DNA from: Marinifilaceae bacterium
Lineage (GTDB): Bacteria; Bacteroidota; Bacteroidia; Bacteroidales; Marinifilaceae
Length of the DNA stretch: 64,000 nt
Assembly (NCBI GenBank): GCA_025210485.1
Contig: JAOARN010000124.1
Location: 91,176-155,175 of the forward strand
Reading direction: 5' to 3'
Numbering within the stretch: the first letter of the stretch is position 1; every line of letters begins with the position of its first letter. A program made the position numbers and the translations under genes. Of this stretch, positions 54,495 through 63,977 are shown one piece after another. The notes beneath the pieces are model-generated. The model saw only the letters and a list, made by a program, of their open reading frames with translations, did no database searches and was not told the origin of the DNA.

Positions 54495-56780
54495 ATGAAG
54501 AGAATTATCTTCCTTCTTGCTATTGTTTTTTCACTAGCAAGTCAAGCACAAAAAGCTAATTTTGAAGCAGCCTTTAAATACAAAGGGGACAATCTTAGTA
54601 AGTACGTCGATCTTTATCAATCTATTAATTGGATTGGCGAGTCATCATATTTTTATTACAAATACAGTTCTGTAGATGGCATCAAGTATTATATCTGCAA
54701 TGCTAAAACCAAATCCAAAAAAGAACTATTCGATGTTAATGATTTGGCTATAAAAATTACAGAAATTACACATCAAGCTTGTGATATATACAATTTCAAT
54801 ATCTATCCACAGGTAAATTTAAAAAAGAACATATTTACATTCAGAATTCATAAACATGAGCTTGAATACAATATGATTACCAAAAAACTTAGCATTCACA
54901 AAAAAGAGAAGGCTAACAACCAAAGACCTGCATATAAAAGATCGAAAGAGCCATGGAAAAGATATCCAAAAGATAGTTCATGTTATGTATATGCATTAGA
55001 TCACAACTTATATTGGGGAAAAAAGGGAGATAAAGAAGCTAAGCAAATAACTTTTGATGGAGAAAAGTACTTTTCATTTGCTGGGAAAAGAGATGTTGAC
55101 ACAGAAGGAAAAACATACCCATCATTAACTTTCTTTGGTGATTCTAAAAAAGCTTACAAACTAAGAATTGACAAGAGAAAAATAGGAGAATGCTTTCTTA
55201 TTAATAGCTTAAGCAAACACCCAAAACTAAAGACTTATAAATTTCCATACCCTGGAGATAAATATGTAGAGAATTACTATCTAACAATACTTGACACCAA
55301 AACAGGAAAAGTTATACATCCAGATATCAGTAAATATCCTGATCAAAAAGTTAAAATAAGATGGTGTGACAAAAATGAAAATTCAAAATATCTCTACTTT
55401 ACACGTAAGTCAAGGACTTGTGACCAGATGGATCTTTGTCGTGTTGATACTGAAACTGGAGAAGTTTTTGAAATTATTCATGAAGTGAGTAAACCATACT
55501 TAATGGATCAACTATTCCATGTTGAAATAATGAATGATGGGGAAGATATTCTTTGGTGGTCAGAAAGAACAGGATGGGGACAATACTATCTTTACAATAA
55601 AGATGGAAAGTTGAAAAATGCTCTAACTAAAGAGAAATTTGTATGCGACAAACCTATGAAAATAGACAGAGAAAATAGAGTTCTTTATTTTGCTGCCTAC
55701 GGAAGAGATAAGAGCATCCAGCCATCATATAAAATGTTTTACAAGGTGAATTTTGACGGAACTGGTTTTAGACTATTAACTCCAGGAAACGGAACTCATG
55801 ATATGAATATTGCTAGCAATAATGAATACATATCTGATAAAATGTCAAGAGCAGATCTTGAGCCAGTAACAATCATAAGAGATATGAATGGCAAAAAAAT
55901 CATGGAAATCGAGAAACCAGATATGAGCATGCTTTACCAAACAGGATGGAAAAAACCAGAAATAATTAAGGTAAAAGCAGCTGATATGAAAACCGATTTG
56001 TATGGAATAATGTATAAACCATTTGATTTTGATCCTAAGAAGAAATATCCTATTATTTCAAATGTTTATCCAGGACCGCAAGATGACCTGATCCCTAAAG
56101 CATTTACTATAGATGACAATCAAAACTCTTCACTTGCACAATTAGGTTTTATTGTTATCAAAATGGAACATAGAGGTTCAAGCGTATATAGAAACAAGCA
56201 TTACCACAATTTTGGTTATGGTAATTTAAGAGACTATGCCTTAGCTGATGACAAATCTGCTATAGAACAATTAGCAGACAGATACGATTTTATAGATATT
56301 GATAGAGTTGGCATCTATGGTCATTCAGGTGGTGGATTTATGTCAACAGCTGCAATATTAACTTATCCAGACTTTTACAAAGTAGCATTTGCGGCTTCAG
56401 GAAATCATGATAATAATATCTACACTAGATGGTGGAACGAAACCCATCATGGGGTAAAACAAATAGAGAAAAAACACGGAAAAGATAGTGTTAGTTATGA
56501 ATTCAAGATTAAAGTTCCTACTAATATGGAGCTTGCTAAAAATCTAAAAGGAGATTTGATGCTATTAACTGGTGATTACGATATTAATGTTCACCCTTCA
56601 CATACTTATAGAATGGTAAATGCCTTAATAAAAGCAAACAAACGCTTTGATTTAATGGTTCTTCCAGGCAAAGATCATGGAGTTCAGTGTGACTATTACT
56701 ACAATTTAATAAAATATTACTTTGCTGAAAAACTACTTGGAGATACTAGGAAAAATATCGACATGTATAATATCAAATAG
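54495..56780 (+). CDS. S9 family peptidase (dipeptidyl peptidase IV type)
   Basis: A 761-residue exported serine peptidase. The signal peptide is IIFLLAIVFSLASQAQ. An N-terminal beta-propeller (DPPIV_N, about 100-480) includes ILWWSERTGWGQYYLYNKDG. The C-terminal alpha/beta hydrolase has nucleophile Ser611 (YGHSGGGFMS), Asp696 (GDYDINVHPSHT) and His728 (PGKDHGV), an intact triad. Such enzymes remove dipeptides or tripeptides from the N-terminus of oligopeptides in the periplasm. Its closeness to a SusCD system with FecR suggests peptide utilisation (inference). A perfect hairpin terminator follows 15 bp after the stop. Confidence 0.93.
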   Translation: MKRIIFLLAIVFSLASQAQKANFEAAFKYKGDNLSKYVDLYQSINWIGESSYFYYKYSSVDGIKYYICNAKTKSKKELFDVNDLAIKITEITHQACDIYNFNIYPQVNLKKNIFTFRIHKHELEYNMITKKLSIHKKEKANNQRPAYKRSKEPWKRYPKDSSCYVYALDHNLYWGKKGDKEAKQITFDGEKYFSFAGKRDVDTEGKTYPSLTFFGDSKKAYKLRIDKRKIGECFLINSLSKHPKLKTYKFPYPGDKYVENYYLTILDTKTGKVIHPDISKYPDQKVKIRWCDKNENSKYLYFTRKSRTCDQMDLCRVDTETGEVFEIIHEVSKPYLMDQLFHVEIMNDGEDILWWSERTGWGQYYLYNKDGKLKNALTKEKFVCDKPMKIDRENRVLYFAAYGRDKSIQPSYKMFYKVNFDGTGFRLLTPGNGTHDMNIASNNEYISDKMSRADLEPVTIIRDMNGKKIMEIEKPDMSMLYQTGWKKPEIIKVKAADMKTDLYGIMYKPFDFDPKKKYPIISNVYPGPQDDLIPKAFTIDDNQNSSLAQLGFIVIKMEHRGSSVYRNKHYHNFGYGNLRDYALADDKSAIEQLADRYDFIDIDRVGIYGHSGGGFMSTAAILTYPDFYKVAFAASGNHDNNIYTRWWNETHHGVKQIEKKHGKDSVSYEFKIKVPTNMELAKNLKGDLMLLTGDYDINVHPSHTYRMVNALIKANKRFDLMVLPGKDHGVQCDYYYNLIKYYFAEKLLGDTRKNIDMYNIK

Positions 56781-56795
56781 GCACTAATAAAATAA

Positions 56796-56827
56796 ATAGC
56801 AGAAAGTATTTTAATACTTTCTGCTAT
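56796..56827 (+). terminator. terminator of the S9 peptidase gene
   Basis: A 15-bp perfect stem (ATAGCAGAAAGTATT with AATACTTTCTGCTAT) with a 2-nt loop. No T run follows. The remaining 315 bp to 57142 is AT-rich with no gene seen and should hold the sigma-factor promoter. Confidence 0.8.
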
Positions 56828-57142
56828 AAAACTACTGAAATACATTTTACTTCCCAATACACAAAATCACTGTTTTTCAGAAACTTAAATCCTAAAACAG
56901 AAAACTGCAATTAAAAAAACAAGACAATCGCAACAAAAATATTTAAACTATTTATTTAGTTTAAATATATTTAATCATTTTCCTTAGTTTTTTTTATAAG
57001 TTTACAGAAAAATTCATCCATGTCATCTATATATAAAGAACTAATCTGGTTGAATTTTTAAATTATCAAAAAGAGTTTTTATCAAAAAAGAATGTTGGAT
57101 TCATTCATCATAGTGAATATTTAACAAATTAAAAACTTTATA

Positions 57143-57739
57143 ATGGATTCGGGAAGATATATAAAGCTTAAGTCAAAAAGGCATCTTAAATTTGAAGATT
57201 ATTTCAAGAATAATTTTCAAAAATACTGTGCTTTTGCATATAAATTCCTTTTCGATAAAGACAAGACAGAAGATATTGTACAGGAGTCTCTACTACTTAT
57301 TTGGGAGAACAAAGAAAAGGTTTATGATTCCGAAATAGCTTTAAATGCTTACATATATAAAGTTGTAAGGAGTAAATGTATCAATTATTTAAGCAAAAAG
57401 AAATTAGAGACTAAATTTGACCAAGAATCATTTGATAGAATAAAAGCGGATGATTATCTTGAAAAAGCGGTAATAAAAGAAGAAGCTGAACATATCATCT
57501 ATTCAGCAATGAAAGAATTAACAAGTCAGAATAGAAAGATAATCCAAATGCACTTAGATGGTTTGAAAAACTCAGAGATAGCTGATGAATTAAACATAAG
57601 TGTAAACACAGTAAAATCACATAAAAACACTGCATTCAACATATTAAAAAAACTACTAAAACCACAGATATTTAATCTATTAATGACAATAAGATCTGTA
57701 AACACGACACTCAGATTTGATTTAGGACTAAAATCATAA
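57143..57739 (+). CDS. ECF-type RNA polymerase sigma factor
   Basis: A 198-residue sigma-70 family ECF factor. Region 2 (about 17-85) includes CAFAYKFLFDKDKTEDIVQE and LNAYIYKVVRSKCINYLSK. Region 4 (about 118-170) includes NRKIIQMHLDGLKNSEIADE and SVNTVKSHKNTAFNILKKLL, with the helix-turn-helix. It is of the Bacteroidota FecI/SigW-like type normally encoded beside fecR. Here fecR is about 4 kb away on the other strand, so I infer that it is the cognate factor or controls the S9/T9SS genes. Its stop overlaps the 3' end of the convergent CHU_C gene by 6 bp. Confidence 0.92.
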   Translation: MDSGRYIKLKSKRHLKFEDYFKNNFQKYCAFAYKFLFDKDKTEDIVQESLLLIWENKEKVYDSEIALNAYIYKVVRSKCINYLSKKKLETKFDQESFDRIKADDYLEKAVIKEEAEHIIYSAMKELTSQNRKIIQMHLDGLKNSEIADELNISVNTVKSHKNTAFNILKKLLKPQIFNLLMTIRSVNTTLRFDLGLKS

Positions 57740-60700
57740 AAAAATACTCAAATATCCTTTATCAACATCCTTTCCATCAATACGAAGTATCCAAATATAC
57801 AATCCAGGATGAGCAACTACTCCTCTAACTTTGCCATCCCATGGACCACTTTTCTCATTAAAAATAAACTGTATCCCTCCTGTCCGATTAAAAATTCGAA
57901 TTTCAATTTTATCCTTTGGGGCATTCTCTTTAATAGAAGGAAGAAAATAATCATTTATACCATCATTGTTTGGTGAAAATGCAGTAGGAATCATTATTCC
58001 ATAATTATCAAATTGCACATATACAGAATCAATAGCAACACAGCCTCTTTGATCTGTAACCTTTAAACTATAATAATCAGTTTCATTAATTCTAATAAAA
58101 TCAGAACTTTCCCCAGTACTCCATTCATATTTATAATCAGGATTTCGATTAGGTATGGATAATACATGCACAAATTCGTCTTTTAGAACCACATCATCAC
58201 CCAAGTCAAATTTAGGCGATTCAAGCAATTTGATTACCAACTTAGAAGTATCGTAACAATTGTTATAATTTGCAACAAGACTCAATGTGGAAGAAGTTTC
58301 CATCAGGTAGTTTTCCTTATTGTCAATTTCATAAATTGAATCTTCATACCACTTTAATTCGACTTTTGACTTAAGCCCCTTCATGTCTTCCTCGTATACT
58401 GACAAATCGATAATATTATTATTGCTAATGAGCACATCTTCACATATAGAGTCAGTTAAGGATTTCAATAATGGATTTTCCTCCAAATCCAACATTAACT
58501 TACTTACATTTGAGCATAGATGGGAATTAATAATATTTGCAAAATACTCACTATTATCCTCAACAATAGTTTTTTCAGGTGTTTGCAGAACATCTGAAAC
58601 ATTTTCTGATTTTAACCATATAATACTATTTGTCTCCTCTGTTAAATCTGTTTTAAATTGATACAAGTTAACTACATGTTGATTCCTGAGAGTATCAAAA
58701 CATACAATTTTATCCAATTTCACGCTCTTTGGTATAGGATTAATTCTAGGTGTAATGGTTGAATAAACACTACAATTAGCATTTGAAACTTTGCAATATA
58801 CTGAACTATTATGTTTCAATTCATACGAAGAAGTATTTACAATTATATCATTTAGGTCAATATCTTCATACCATTGATAAACAACTGCGGGATCGCTAGA
58901 TATTTGATTATTAAAATCATTTAAATTTATCAGCTTTGAAACAGAACTATCAAAAACAGCCTCACAGTATATTGGATTTAAATCAAGAAAACTTGGATTA
59001 TTATTTAAAACAAAATCATACTCATTAAAATATTCTTGACTTCCTATTTCGTAGCATAAATATATCTGTTTATATATATCAAGATCAATAATATAATTTC
59101 CTGTAATTTGATTATTCAACTTATTATCATAGTAATATCTGAAATTTTGTTCATTTGCAGAGAAGTCCTGATTTAAATTAACCAAATTGTATAGATTAGA
59201 TACCCCTGGAGAATTATCATCCACGCATAAACTTTTAGTCTTATTAGCTTTTATGTATCTGTCAATAATATTGAATCTAACACTTTCTGAATTTTGACAT
59301 GAATTTAAATCAATTACTAAAAAATAATCCTTTGTATTAGCAATATCAACAGCCAAATTTTGATCAACCAAGACTGTATGAGCCAAATCGTCATACCATT
59401 GAATTGTAGCATCTTGATTAATTTGATTATTAAACGAAGATAATATTACTGATTTGGTAATTTTTGAATCTATATCAGTTTCTTTCAATTCAATAATAGC
59501 AAGCGCACTAGTCGGGATTGCATTTACTTTAAATTCAAACGAAGCAAATGCTTTTTGTTTACCATCATCTACAATACAATAAATTGTATTATCCCCTATA
59601 ATTAAATAATTCAAAGGATCTGCAATAGGATTAGAGTGTAAACTTTCATCCAATCCTATCCTTGTTTCATACCAATCAAAACTCAAGCCTAGTGCTGAAT
59701 TAATTTGAGTATGATAGGCTGATAAATCAACCATTCTACTATTAGAACCTATACTTGACTCACAAAAATCGACACTTAAGTTTTCTGCTTCCAAAATTTG
59801 GAAATATTTTATATCAAACACTGCAGATTGATCACACACATAATCAAGTTTGATATATAATTTTTCGTCATTAACAAAACCAAACAAGGATTCAGGATCA
59901 ATCGAGCTAGTAAAGATATTGTCAGAATACCATAATTTATCAATTGCTGCAGTAGAAATATCATTCTCATAAGTTTTCAAATCAATCTGCACTACAGGGT
60001 CAGTAGCAGGTGCGAAAAATTCTCTAGTAATACTCTGTATAACAACGGGAGGATTGATACTAATATTAATTGGAATAATTGACCTAGACGAAGCCTTTAT
60101 AATTCTTGCATAATAGACTGATGATGAATTTAAAACAAAAGCGGTGTTTTTATCAATAAGATTAATGCAATTATTGTCTGTAAAATAATCAATACTCAGA
60201 ACATCAGCCGCAGTAAAATTTATATCAAAATCAGATAAAAGAAAATTCTGAAGATATAAATCTGTTGAGCAATAATCCTGATTAAAATCAGCCTCTACTG
60301 TGTAATTCAATCTATTTATCTTATAATTAGCATTATATTTACACAAGGAATTATCAGCCTCAACAATTATATCTGTATCGTTTCCAAACTCAAAACTAGT
60401 AGGATTTACAATTAGACTCATTGTATTATCGTATATGAGTTTGGTATAAGGTTCAGTAAAGAAATTTGCTACATTATCAGTTAAATTTATTGTTATGCTA
60501 GCAATCGAAGGATTCATCCAAATATCTTGAGTATAATCAGCCATATATGCTAAAGGATTAATCACAAAGGAATATTCGATATTCTTTAAAATCGTATTCC
60601 CATGGACATCTTGAGTTTTAACAATAGCATATAACTTATCAGCACTACTAATATCCACAGAGCCTACAACTGGATTTTGAAACCTATCGTCAGTAAACCA

Positions 60701-62509
60701 TGTAAACACATCTGAAGGATTAATATAAGGAGATTTTATAAAACTAGTAGTCAAATCAATATCAGCAACAATACCTGTACCTGGATTTGATTCACAATAT
60801 TCTCTCGAAGCCGTTTCGTTGGCTTTTTGAATATGAATTAAGTCAATTTCAGCAATTTCATTACAATTTTCGTCAATAGATTTTAAATAGTATTTTTTTG
60901 TAGGATCAACAAAGGTGAAAGTATGATTAGAAAGATCACCTGTAATTTCTTTTGTAAGAGCTATATCTTCATAAATATTATAATCCAAACCCGAACTCCC
61001 TACAATAACATCAGCCAAGTCAATTAAATTGACATTATAAGTGAAGTTTGACGGATCGGTTTGAATAAAAGTCTTACTAACCGACAAACTATCCAAACGA
61101 GGATACACAGTAATAGTTTTAACACCTACACTAGTTCCACCACCTGTAAATTCGGTAAGAACGCTTATGTCATAAACTCCTGTAGTAGAATAGTTATGAG
61201 TAAGTTCAAATGGTGAAGCATTTTGTGTAACAATAGTTCCATCGCCTAAATTCCATTCAACAGAACTAACAATTGTAGGATCTTCAGTCAGTTCAAAAAT
61301 TGTAGGGCTAGGAAAACATTCTTGTTTAGTAGTAAAATTTGGATCATAGGCTGACGAAACAAAATTTGGTAATCCAGCTAATGAATAGCCACTTTTTAGA
61401 AATATAGCATCATTAACAACATTTGCAGCATCGCCTTTTTCATTAGGATTATTTATTACATCTAAATAAGAATAACCACCGTCAATATCAACAACATTTG
61501 ATATATATATTTTGCCATCAATAGCTGCTTGAATTGCTCCTATATCCTCTATTCCAGGAAACTCATACACATGAATCTCATCTTGCATTTGAACAGGATC
61601 ATTACTCCTCAGATCAATTTGAAAAAGAACCGATTTAGAAGAACCAACATATATAAATTCATCCGAGGGTGAAAATTCTATACCCCATAAATAATAGCGA
61701 TAATTTGTTAAATCATGAACAAAATTTTTGATTTGAATAGGATTAGAGAATACACCATTATAATTATCAAAATCCATTATTTCAACACCAGCAGCTGCAG
61801 CAGCACAAGCCATTTTTTTTCTATCATTTGAGAATTTCATATGTCCGTAATACAATAGATTTGAAGCATGAATCCCTTCTGTTGTAGATATACCAATATT
61901 TTGGATCTTGGTCTCTACAACTCCATCTTTGCTAAGGTGAGATATAATATATCCATCACCATAAAGCATATGAGTAACTATCCAAAAGTCAACTCCATTA
62001 GCATGCTTGACAGCGCTTATCTTTTCAACACAGGGATCACTAACTAGATTTATATTCTTAATTACGACTCTCCCAAGTCCTCCATTTTCATTAATATCGA
62101 CAACACTGTAATTGAAACCAGCAGAAATTTCGTTATGGAAGGTATCAGCAGTAAATATGTAAAATAGATTTTCAGTTCCAGGTTTCTGAACAACAACCAT
62201 TTGACTAAGAGAGAAATTTCCCTTTAAATCCATTCCATTATCCATAATGGAATGATCCTTAGAGTAGACTGTTCTTCCGTCGGTATAGAATAATAAATTA
62301 CCATATGGATCGACTACACTAGCACAACATTCACGTGAGAATAGAGCACCATTTTCTAGAACTTCCAGCCCAGTAGTAGTGCTAAATTTAAGACCAGCAT
62401 TGATACCAAAATACCAAATTGACTGTCTTTCCTTTTGGGAAAAACAGTTTATTGTTAATACTAACAAAATGATGCTTAATATTTTCTTTTTAAAGAACAA
62501 CATGACCAA
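57734..62509 (-). CDS. large CHU_C (T9SS type B) surface protein with PKD domain
   Basis: A 1591-residue exported protein (signal LSIILLVLTINCFSQ). The N-terminal ~400 residues resemble a beta-propeller-like domain beginning WYFGINAGLKFSTTTG. A PKD domain follows near 415-475 (VEWNLGDGTIVTQNASPFEL). About 900 residues of repeated Ig-like beta modules follow with recurring 'FCES/YCE...' cysteine lines. The C-terminal domain (MIPTAFSPNNDGINDYFLP, WDGKVRG, GLYIWILRIDGK) is the gliding motility-associated CHU_C type, a T9SS type B signal. Function is probably adhesion or motility at the cell surface. The second Met (62503) is an equal start candidate. Confidence 0.88.
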   Translation of the reverse strand: MVMLFFKKKILSIILLVLTINCFSQKERQSIWYFGINAGLKFSTTTGLEVLENGALFSRECCASVVDPYGNLLFYTDGRTVYSKDHSIMDNGMDLKGNFSLSQMVVVQKPGTENLFYIFTADTFHNEISAGFNYSVVDINENGGLGRVVIKNINLVSDPCVEKISAVKHANGVDFWIVTHMLYGDGYIISHLSKDGVVETKIQNIGISTTEGIHASNLLYYGHMKFSNDRKKMACAAAAAGVEIMDFDNYNGVFSNPIQIKNFVHDLTNYRYYLWGIEFSPSDEFIYVGSSKSVLFQIDLRSNDPVQMQDEIHVYEFPGIEDIGAIQAAIDGKIYISNVVDIDGGYSYLDVINNPNEKGDAANVVNDAIFLKSGYSLAGLPNFVSSAYDPNFTTKQECFPSPTIFELTEDPTIVSSVEWNLGDGTIVTQNASPFELTHNYSTTGVYDISVLTEFTGGGTSVGVKTITVYPRLDSLSVSKTFIQTDPSNFTYNVNLIDLADVIVGSSGLDYNIYEDIALTKEITGDLSNHTFTFVDPTKKYYLKSIDENCNEIAEIDLIHIQKANETASREYCESNPGTGIVADIDLTTSFIKSPYINPSDVFTWFTDDRFQNPVVGSVDISSADKLYAIVKTQDVHGNTILKNIEYSFVINPLAYMADYTQDIWMNPSIASITINLTDNVANFFTEPYTKLIYDNTMSLIVNPTSFEFGNDTDIIVEADNSLCKYNANYKINRLNYTVEADFNQDYCSTDLYLQNFLLSDFDINFTAADVLSIDYFTDNNCINLIDKNTAFVLNSSSVYYARIIKASSRSIIPINISINPPVVIQSITREFFAPATDPVVQIDLKTYENDISTAAIDKLWYSDNIFTSSIDPESLFGFVNDEKLYIKLDYVCDQSAVFDIKYFQILEAENLSVDFCESSIGSNSRMVDLSAYHTQINSALGLSFDWYETRIGLDESLHSNPIADPLNYLIIGDNTIYCIVDDGKQKAFASFEFKVNAIPTSALAIIELKETDIDSKITKSVILSSFNNQINQDATIQWYDDLAHTVLVDQNLAVDIANTKDYFLVIDLNSCQNSESVRFNIIDRYIKANKTKSLCVDDNSPGVSNLYNLVNLNQDFSANEQNFRYYYDNKLNNQITGNYIIDLDIYKQIYLCYEIGSQEYFNEYDFVLNNNPSFLDLNPIYCEAVFDSSVSKLINLNDFNNQISSDPAVVYQWYEDIDLNDIIVNTSSYELKHNSSVYCKVSNANCSVYSTITPRINPIPKSVKLDKIVCFDTLRNQHVVNLYQFKTDLTEETNSIIWLKSENVSDVLQTPEKTIVEDNSEYFANIINSHLCSNVSKLMLDLEENPLLKSLTDSICEDVLISNNNIIDLSVYEEDMKGLKSKVELKWYEDSIYEIDNKENYLMETSSTLSLVANYNNCYDTSKLVIKLLESPKFDLGDDVVLKDEFVHVLSIPNRNPDYKYEWSTGESSDFIRINETDYYSLKVTDQRGCVAIDSVYVQFDNYGIMIPTAFSPNNDGINDYFLPSIKENAPKDKIEIRIFNRTGGIQFIFNEKSGPWDGKVRGVVAHPGLYIWILRIDGKDVDKGYLSIFL

Positions 62510-62844
62510 TGCTTTTCCCTAATTTAAGCTTTATCCTTCTTTCAGACTTGACATAAGAGAAAAATATTGAGAAGATAGATATTGATAAAATTTTCCAAAA
62601 ATGGCAATAGTTTTGCAGAGTATTTTTCAGCCACATCTATAAATATAAATATCAACAAATTAACAAAAGAAGTTAATTATCATTTTTAGAATTTACAAAT
62701 CTTTCATAAATTTAAATCTTACAAATAAAAAATATTAATCAATATTTTAACAAGACATAAACATATTAGGAGATATAAAATAAATAGATTTGCAAATCCA
62801 ATTAAAAAAACAAAACACTATATTAACTAATAAAAACAATTAAA
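62510..62844. other. divergent promoter region, no gene seen
   Basis: A 335-bp AT-rich gap between the CHU_C gene (-) and the OB-fold-like lipoprotein gene (+). No ORF or hairpin stands out. Confidence 0.6.
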
Positions 62845-63387
62845 ATGTTAAAAAATCTATGTATTATTTTTGCAGCCTTTGCATTGTTATCATGTAATTC
62901 AGCAAAAAAGAAATCAACAAATGATAACAACAACAGCCAAGAGGTTTCACAAACAATTAAAAAGGCTGGAATAACACCAATAGCTGACTTATTTGGAAAA
63001 TCAGAAGCTTTTTTAGGAAAAGAAGTTAAGATAGAAGGAAAAGCTAGCCATGTATGCCAACATTCAGGTAAAAAGTTATTCTTAGAAAATGCAGATAAAT
63101 CATTGAGTGTACAAATAGTTAGAAAAGATGAATTAAAATTCGAAAACGAATTGATTTCAAAAAAGCTAGTTGTAACAGGAATTGTAAAAGGAAATAAGAT
63201 TAGCAAAGAGGAAATTGCTAAGTGGGAAGCAAAACTTAAAGAAGAAGCTAAAAAAGAAGAAGAAGAGGGACATTGCGATACCGAAAATAATACTGTTTTA
63301 AAAATGAAGAAATGGATGAAAGATAATGGTAAAGATTATTATTTAAATCTTTATCTCGAATTCAAATCATTAGAAATAGCAAAATAA
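62845..63387 (+). CDS. OB-fold-like lipoprotein with His/Cys motif
   Basis: A 180-residue lipoprotein (IIFAAFALLSCNSAKKK). The mature part after a Ser/Asn linker has an OB-fold-like pattern (FLGKEVKIEGKASHVCQHSG, KKLFLENADKSLSVQIV, KLVVTGIVKGNKIS). It then has a Lys/Glu-rich helix with GHCDTENN and a basic C-terminus. The SHVCQHSGKK and GHCD motifs offer His/Cys ligands, so metal binding is possible, but this is inference. No neighbour in the same direction; a dispersed repeat lies 60 bp downstream. I do not know a characterised homologue. Confidence 0.7.
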   Translation: MLKNLCIIFAAFALLSCNSAKKKSTNDNNNSQEVSQTIKKAGITPIADLFGKSEAFLGKEVKIEGKASHVCQHSGKKLFLENADKSLSVQIVRKDELKFENELISKKLVVTGIVKGNKISKEEIAKWEAKLKEEAKKEEEEGHCDTENNTVLKMKKWMKDNGKDYYLNLYLEFKSLEIAK

Positions 63388-63446
63388 ATCAGACAGAACA
63401 GGGATTAATGGATCTGTATAACTACACGGTAGTTTAATTTAAAAAC

Positions 63447-63544
63447 TTATTTATTAATGCTTATTTCAGGCTTACAGCCTTTTATTTTTTATACAACAAA
63501 GCCCAATGTGACACATTGGGCTTTGTTATACATGCCTTTCAGGC
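63447..63544. repeat. dispersed ~100-bp repeat, copy 2
   Basis: This copy matches 31208-31307 in the same orientation. Its central stem is longer: AACAAAGCCCAATGTG (63496-63511 or close) pairs with CACATTGGGCTTTGTT around a single-base loop. It ends in GCCTTTCAGGCA. The rest of the gap to 63807 holds no gene that I can see. Confidence 0.9.
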
Positions 63545-63807
63545 AGTATTTTACACTTGCCATATTATAAATTACGGAATTTTTCAACAATAATATTTTC
63601 ACCTTTTTTTACTTTCATCATAAATATTCCTTTCATAATATGATTTACATTTTTTATTAAACAGTTTAACTATACTAAATGCATAATTTTATGTAGTCCT
63701 CCTACTATTTAAACTGACTCGGATAATTCTTCGATTTTTTTTATTTTCAAACTATCATGTACAAAAAAAATCCTCATTCAATAAAGAACGAGGATTTTAT
63801 TTTTCAG

Positions 63808-63881
63808 CGGTCCGGACGAGACTCGAACTCGCGACCCCATGCGTGACAGGCATGTATTCTAACCAACTGAACTACCGGACC
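63808..63881 (-). tRNA. tRNA-Asp (GTC), copy 1
   Basis: Read on the minus strand it folds as a 74-nt cloverleaf: acceptor GGTCCGG/CCGGACC, D-arm GTTCAGTTGGTTAGAAT, anticodon arm ATGCCTGTCACGCAT with GTC at the centre, T-arm GCGAGTTCGAGTCTCGT, discriminator G. CCA is not encoded. Confidence 0.97.
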
Positions 63882-63903
63882 AAAATATTATCAAACTTGT
63901 TGG

Positions 63904-63977
63904 CGGTCTGGACGAGACTCGAACTCGCGACCCCATGCGTGACAGGCATGTATTCTAACCAACTGAACTACCAGACC
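63904..63977 (-). tRNA. tRNA-Asp (GTC), copy 2
   Basis: It is identical to copy 1 except for one compensatory acceptor-stem pair (GGTCTGG/CCAGACC). The spacing is a 96-bp repeat unit. The spacer AAAATATTATCAAACTTG follows again at 63978 onward, so a third unit probably begins at about 64000, outside the window. Confidence 0.97.

Noticed and set aside
62823..63206. 127-residue minus-strand ORF
   Set aside because: It is antisense to the lipoprotein gene, which has a clear lipobox and ordered fold pattern.
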